NCBI RefSeq assembly: GCF_004103715.1
Contig: NZ_CP035282.1
Span: 982,673-1,046,672, forward strand
Source of the DNA: Acidilutibacter cellobiosedens
GTDB lineage: Bacteria; Bacillota; Clostridia; Tissierellales; Acidilutibacteraceae
Reading direction: 5' to 3'
DNA: 64,000 nt
The notes beneath the pieces are model-generated. The model was not told the origin of the DNA, did no database searches, and saw nothing but the letters and a program-made list of their open reading frames with translations. The stretch's first letter is position 1; the number at the start of each line of letters is the position of its first letter. Made by a program: the position numbers and the translations under genes. Of this stretch, positions 61,767 through 64,000 are shown one piece after another.

Positions 61767-62531
61767 ATGAAGGTTAAATTAAATGAAGAGATTAAAGAAT
61801 ACTGTAATATATTGAAACTTAAAGGAATTAAAACTCACTATGAAGAAGTAATATCTGAAGCGGCTGATTATGAGGATTTTCTTCATAAGCTTTTAACTTA
61901 TGAGATGGAAGAAAAGGATAAGCGTTCCATTGAATGTCGTATTCGAAATGCACATTTGCCTTACAGGCAATATATTGAAGATATTGAAATTGACTGTCTC
62001 CCAGTAGATATGCAGAAAAGACTTCCTGAGTTAGCAACACTTGATTTTATCGAAAAAGGCAAAAATATCATAATGACCGGTAACCCGGGAACCGGAAAAA
62101 CTATGGTTAGTATTGCTTTAGCATTAAAGGCTTGCATGGCAGGTTATAAGGTTCTGTTCACGACAATTCCACTACTGGTTACTACATTGAAGGAAAGCAA
62201 TAGCGCTAAGACCTTGAGATATTTTGAGAATAGATTTGAAAAATATGACCTTGTAGTGGCAGATGAACTTGGGTACACCTCGTTTGACCGGGAAGGGACA
62301 GATCTGCTGTTTAATAATCTTTCTTTAAGGGCAGCAAGGAAATCAACAATAATTACTTCTAACCTTTCATTTGAGCGTTGGATTGAGGTTTTCGGTGATC
62401 CGACAGTTACAAGTGCGATGATAGATAGACTTACTTACAAGGCAATTCTTGTCGACATGGAGGGTGATTCTTATCGGCTAAGAGAAACATTAAGAGAAAA
62501 TGGTGCATCTATTAAATCTTTAACAGCTTAA
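61767..62531 (+). CDS. istB: IS21 ATPase helper IstB
   Basis: 254 residues from ATG 61767 (AAGGAGG upstream). AAA+ ATPase of the DnaC/IstB type: 'MTGNPGTGKTMVSIAL', Walker B 'DLVVADELGYTSFDREG', and sensor 'STIITSNLSFERWIEVFGDP'. It selects target DNA for IstA. No truncation. Confidence 0.94.
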   Translation: MKVKLNEEIKEYCNILKLKGIKTHYEEVISEAADYEDFLHKLLTYEMEEKDKRSIECRIRNAHLPYRQYIEDIEIDCLPVDMQKRLPELATLDFIEKGKNIIMTGNPGTGKTMVSIALALKACMAGYKVLFTTIPLLVTTLKESNSAKTLRYFENRFEKYDLVVADELGYTSFDREGTDLLFNNLSLRAARKSTIITSNLSFERWIEVFGDPTVTSAMIDRLTYKAILVDMEGDSYRLRETLRENGASIKSLTA

Positions 62532-62639
62532 AGTATTTGTGCCTTTGTACACAAATTTTAGAGGCACATTTATTTACAAGAAAGTGACCTAAAATTAAAT
62601 GGTCTTTTGACCTAATTTTCGGTTGACAAATACAGAAGG

Positions 62640-62844
62640 ATTGCCAGAGCATTTTTCAAATTCTAATGTTTATATGACCGTAGTAAGAGGTACACTTTCT
62701 ATTGGCCTTAATGACCAGGAAATTCATAAGTATTCCAATGGTACTTTACTAAAAATACCTGTAAATACAAAGATGAACGTTAAAAATTTGAATGATGACA
62801 CGTTGGAATTGATTGTTGTAAAAGCACCAGCCCCAACAAAATAA
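62640..62844 (+). pseudogene. cupin gene, 3' part
   Basis: Continues the cupin frame after the IS: 'LPEHFSNSNVYMTVVRGTLS', 'GLNDQEIHKYSNGTLLKIP' and a C-terminal 'LELIVVKAPAPTK'. The 'LPEH' to 'VVRG' spacing is the usual cupin metal-site region. The TTG start at 62623 is inside the IS and is not native. Confidence 0.75.
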
Positions 62845-62851
62845 AATAAAG

Positions 62852-62896
62852 CGTTGACCGTCACTTGAGGAATTTCCTTGATTGACGGTTTTTTTT
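62852..62896 (+). terminator. terminator R3 after the cupin gene
   Basis: CCGTCA / TGACGG stem with inner AGG / CCT, then TTTTTTTT. Same design as R1 and R2. Confidence 0.75.
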
Positions 62897-62926
62897 GAAT
62901 TTTCTATTAAATTTACTCGAAAGTTA

Positions 62927-62975
62927 TTGACATATGCCATAAACAGAGTATAATAAGAATAGATGGCATATGTCA
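62927..62975 (+). promoter_or_regulatory. promoter with paired CATATG operators upstream of the DUF5320 operon
   Basis: TTGACA (62927-62932), 16-nt spacer, TATAAT (62949-62954). TGACATATGCCAT (62928-62940) and its exact reverse complement ATGGCATATGTCA (62963-62975) flank the -10. Each half is itself a near-palindrome of the form TGRCATATGYCA. A repressor bound here would block the promoter. Confidence 0.75.
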
Positions 62976-62997
62976 TAAATTATAAGAAGGTGAAAAG

Positions 62998-63282
62998 ATG
63001 CCAAGAAGGGATGGAACCGGCCCAATGGGTGCGGGATCAATGACTGGAAGAGGTTTAGGGCTTTGCACAGGTGCTAATGCAGTAAAGTATGGAGCTGGTC
63101 TCGGAATGGGAATAGGTCTTGGACTTGCTTGCAGACGCGGTTTCGGTTTCGGTCGCGGTTTTGGTAGAGGTTCTGCGATTAACCAGGCCTCCTCAAAAAC
63201 ACAAAAAGAGCTGCTGAATGAACAGAAAACCATGTTGCAAGATCGACTTGAAGTTATTGATAAGCAATTGGAGAACCTATAA
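62998..63282 (+). CDS. DUF5320 family protein
   Basis: 94 residues: 'MPRRDGTGPMGAGSMTGRGL', a Gly-rich hydrophobic zone 'GLGMGIGLGLACRRGFGFG', and a C-terminal coiled coil. This is the DUF5320 pattern, commonly found beside NifB/NifX-type dinitrogenase cofactor proteins and Mrp ATPases. AGAAGGTG precedes ATG 62998. First gene of the operon controlled by the paired operators. Confidence 0.85.
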   Translation: MPRRDGTGPMGAGSMTGRGLGLCTGANAVKYGAGLGMGIGLGLACRRGFGFGRGFGRGSAINQASSKTQKELLNEQKTMLQDRLEVIDKQLENL

Positions 63283-63345
63283 TGGGCATCAGGGATAACC
63301 GGAGGACGCTCTGGTTATTTCTGATTAGGATGGAGGTGATGAATT

Positions 63346-63723
63346 ATGGCGAGACCAGTAAAGTGGAGAAAAGTTTGCTGTTTGCCTGAGAGCAATAAAT
63401 TCGGGCCTCTTGATTCGTCTGCCGACGCAGAAAACCATGTAAACATGACAGTAGATGAGTATGAAACTATAAGACTTATCGATTTGGAAGGCTTCACTCA
63501 AGAAGAGTGCGCCAAGCAAATGAATATTGCTCGTAGCACCGTTCAAGGCATTTATATCGAAGCCAGAAAAAAGCTGGCTGAATCATTAGTAAATGGAAAG
63601 GTATTACTGATTGAGGGCGGTGAATACCGGCTTTGTGAAGGGTTAGGGAATGGTTGTGGCCGTGGTTGCCACAGGCATAGGCGTGGTAGATGTTTTACAG
63701 ATGATGCGGATCGAGGTGGTTGA
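63346..63723 (+). CDS. DUF134 helix-turn-helix protein
   Basis: 125 residues. '[20 protein letters not shown]' and '[20 protein letters not shown]', '[15 protein letters not shown]' are the DUF134 family with a sigma-like helix-turn-helix. A Cys/His-rich C terminus ('[16 protein letters not shown]') may bind metal. GGAGGTGAT precedes ATG 63346. It may regulate the operon through the CATATG operators, by inference. Followed by the NifU-like gene with a 4-nt overlap. Confidence 0.9.
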   Translation: MARPVKWRKVCCLPESNKFGPLDSSADAENHVNMTVDEYETIRLIDLEGFTQEECAKQMNIARSTVQGIYIEARKKLAESLVNGKVLLIEGGEYRLCEGLGNGCGRGCHRHRRGRCFTDDADRGG

Positions 63724-64000
63724 TTATATATTCAGAAAGAGTAATTGAGCATTTTATGTGCCCACAAAATGCCCATAGTATGCCGGATGCAAATGCTGAA
63801 GGAAGCTACGGTGATCCTTCCTGTGGAGATTATTTGACCGTTTATTTAAAGGTAAAAGATAATCGTGTTGAGGAAATCAGCTATCTTGTGTTTGGGTGTT
63901 GTGCTTCAATTGCAACATCCAGTATGACGTCGGTATTAGCAAAGGGCAAAACCTTAGACGAAGCATTGAATATTACGGAAGAAGATATTATCCAGGCTTT
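63720..64000 (+). CDS. NifU/IscU-like Fe-S scaffold protein (partial, runs off the window)
   Basis: At least 93 residues. The start TTG 63720 overlaps the DUF134 stop and keeps the family N terminus '[14 protein letters not shown]'. '[16 protein letters not shown]' and '[14 protein letters not shown]' give the cysteine and Asp positions of IscU/NifU scaffolds. It probably assembles or delivers clusters for Fe-S or cofactor proteins further along. ATG 63756 would cut off the conserved start. Confidence 0.85.
   Translation, partial: MIIYSERVIEHFMCPQNAHSMPDANAEGSYGDPSCGDYLTVYLKVKDNRVEEISYLVFGCCASIATSSMTSVLAKGKTLDEALNITEEDIIQA

Larger units (their letters stand above)
60073..62634 (+). mobile_element. 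IS21-family insertion sequence
   Basis: 2,562 bp with 5-bp target duplications GAAGG (60068-60072 and 62635-62639). The ends are TGTTTATGCTAATC... and, reversed, TGTATTTGTCAACCG..., each with AGGTCA starting 22 nt in. A second AGGTCACTTTCTT box lies further inside at both ends. IstA and IstB genes are both intact, so the copy may be active. Confidence 0.92.

Noticed and set aside
60079-62628. alternative IS ends with TGCTAATC and TGTCAACC
   Set aside because: Boundaries 6 bp inside on both sides give no target duplication; the outer ends at 60073 and 62634 give a perfect GAAGG duplication and restore the cupin frame.
62623-62844. 73-codon ORF starting at TTG 62623
   Set aside because: Its first codons lie in the IS end; the remainder is the 3' part of the interrupted cupin gene.

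Overview
The window is low-GC Firmicute DNA, most likely from an anaerobic clostridial or Tissierella-like bacterium. The evidence is strong AT bias in the backbone, canonical AGGAGG-type ribosome binding sites, TTG/GTG starts, and the conserved block rapZ-glmR-whiA-HPr followed by dnaE-pfkA-pyk. No rRNA, tRNA or CRISPR array was seen.

Region 1 (1-16.4 kb) is chromosomal backbone: a membrane-anchored sugar-binding protein, murB, a PHP-family hydrolase, rapZ, glmR (yvcK), a convergent unknown gene, a Nudix hydrolase, whiA, HPr, dnaE, a 64-residue protein, pfkA, pyk (with a C-terminal swivelling domain), an FxsA-like membrane protein and the 23S rRNA methyltransferase rlmD. The 3' end of rlmD carries an extension that looks delivered by the adjacent integrated element.

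Region 2 (about 16.0-59.1 kb) is an integrative and conjugative element of the Tn1549/CTn type found in Firmicutes. It has parA/parB, a helix-turn-helix replication-type protein, PcfB, a VirD4 coupling protein, Maff2, a TrbL/VirB6-like protein, PrgI, VirB4, an NlpC/P60 hydrolase, DUF4315 and DUF4366 proteins, topoisomerase III, ArdA, an ArdC-type polyvalent protein, a RadC-like protein, a transfer-assisting protein, a 2,608-residue methylase/helicase, MobC and a MobA-type relaxase. Between rlmD and parA lies a complete Tad/Flp (type IVc) pilus operon of about 10 kb: CpaB, TadZ, TadA, TadB, TadC, three tandem pilins, two TadE-like proteins, a CARDB-repeat surface protein and a prepilin peptidase. 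It is bounded on the left by a decayed in-frame chimera of the parA start and the rlmD end. A pair of AT-rich genes, one with a HEPN RNase motif, sits between the mobilisation genes. The integrase is reduced to a 39-residue C-terminal stub of a serine recombinase, so the element may no longer excise on its own.

Region 3 (59.1-64 kb) holds remnants and an operon start: a truncated Crp/Fnr regulator facing a short 4Fe-4S membrane protein with a perfect palindromic operator between them, a cupin gene split by an IS21-family element with a 5-bp target duplication, and then a DUF5320, DUF134 and NifU-like Fe-S scaffold operon behind a promoter with paired CATATG operators.

Most noteworthy: the Tad pilus carried as ICE cargo and its chimeric scar; tnpV encoded entirely inside the helicase gene in another frame; a shared C-terminal tail on otherwise unrelated element proteins, which may be a type IV secretion signal or a duplicated junction cassette; and the HEPN gene pair.
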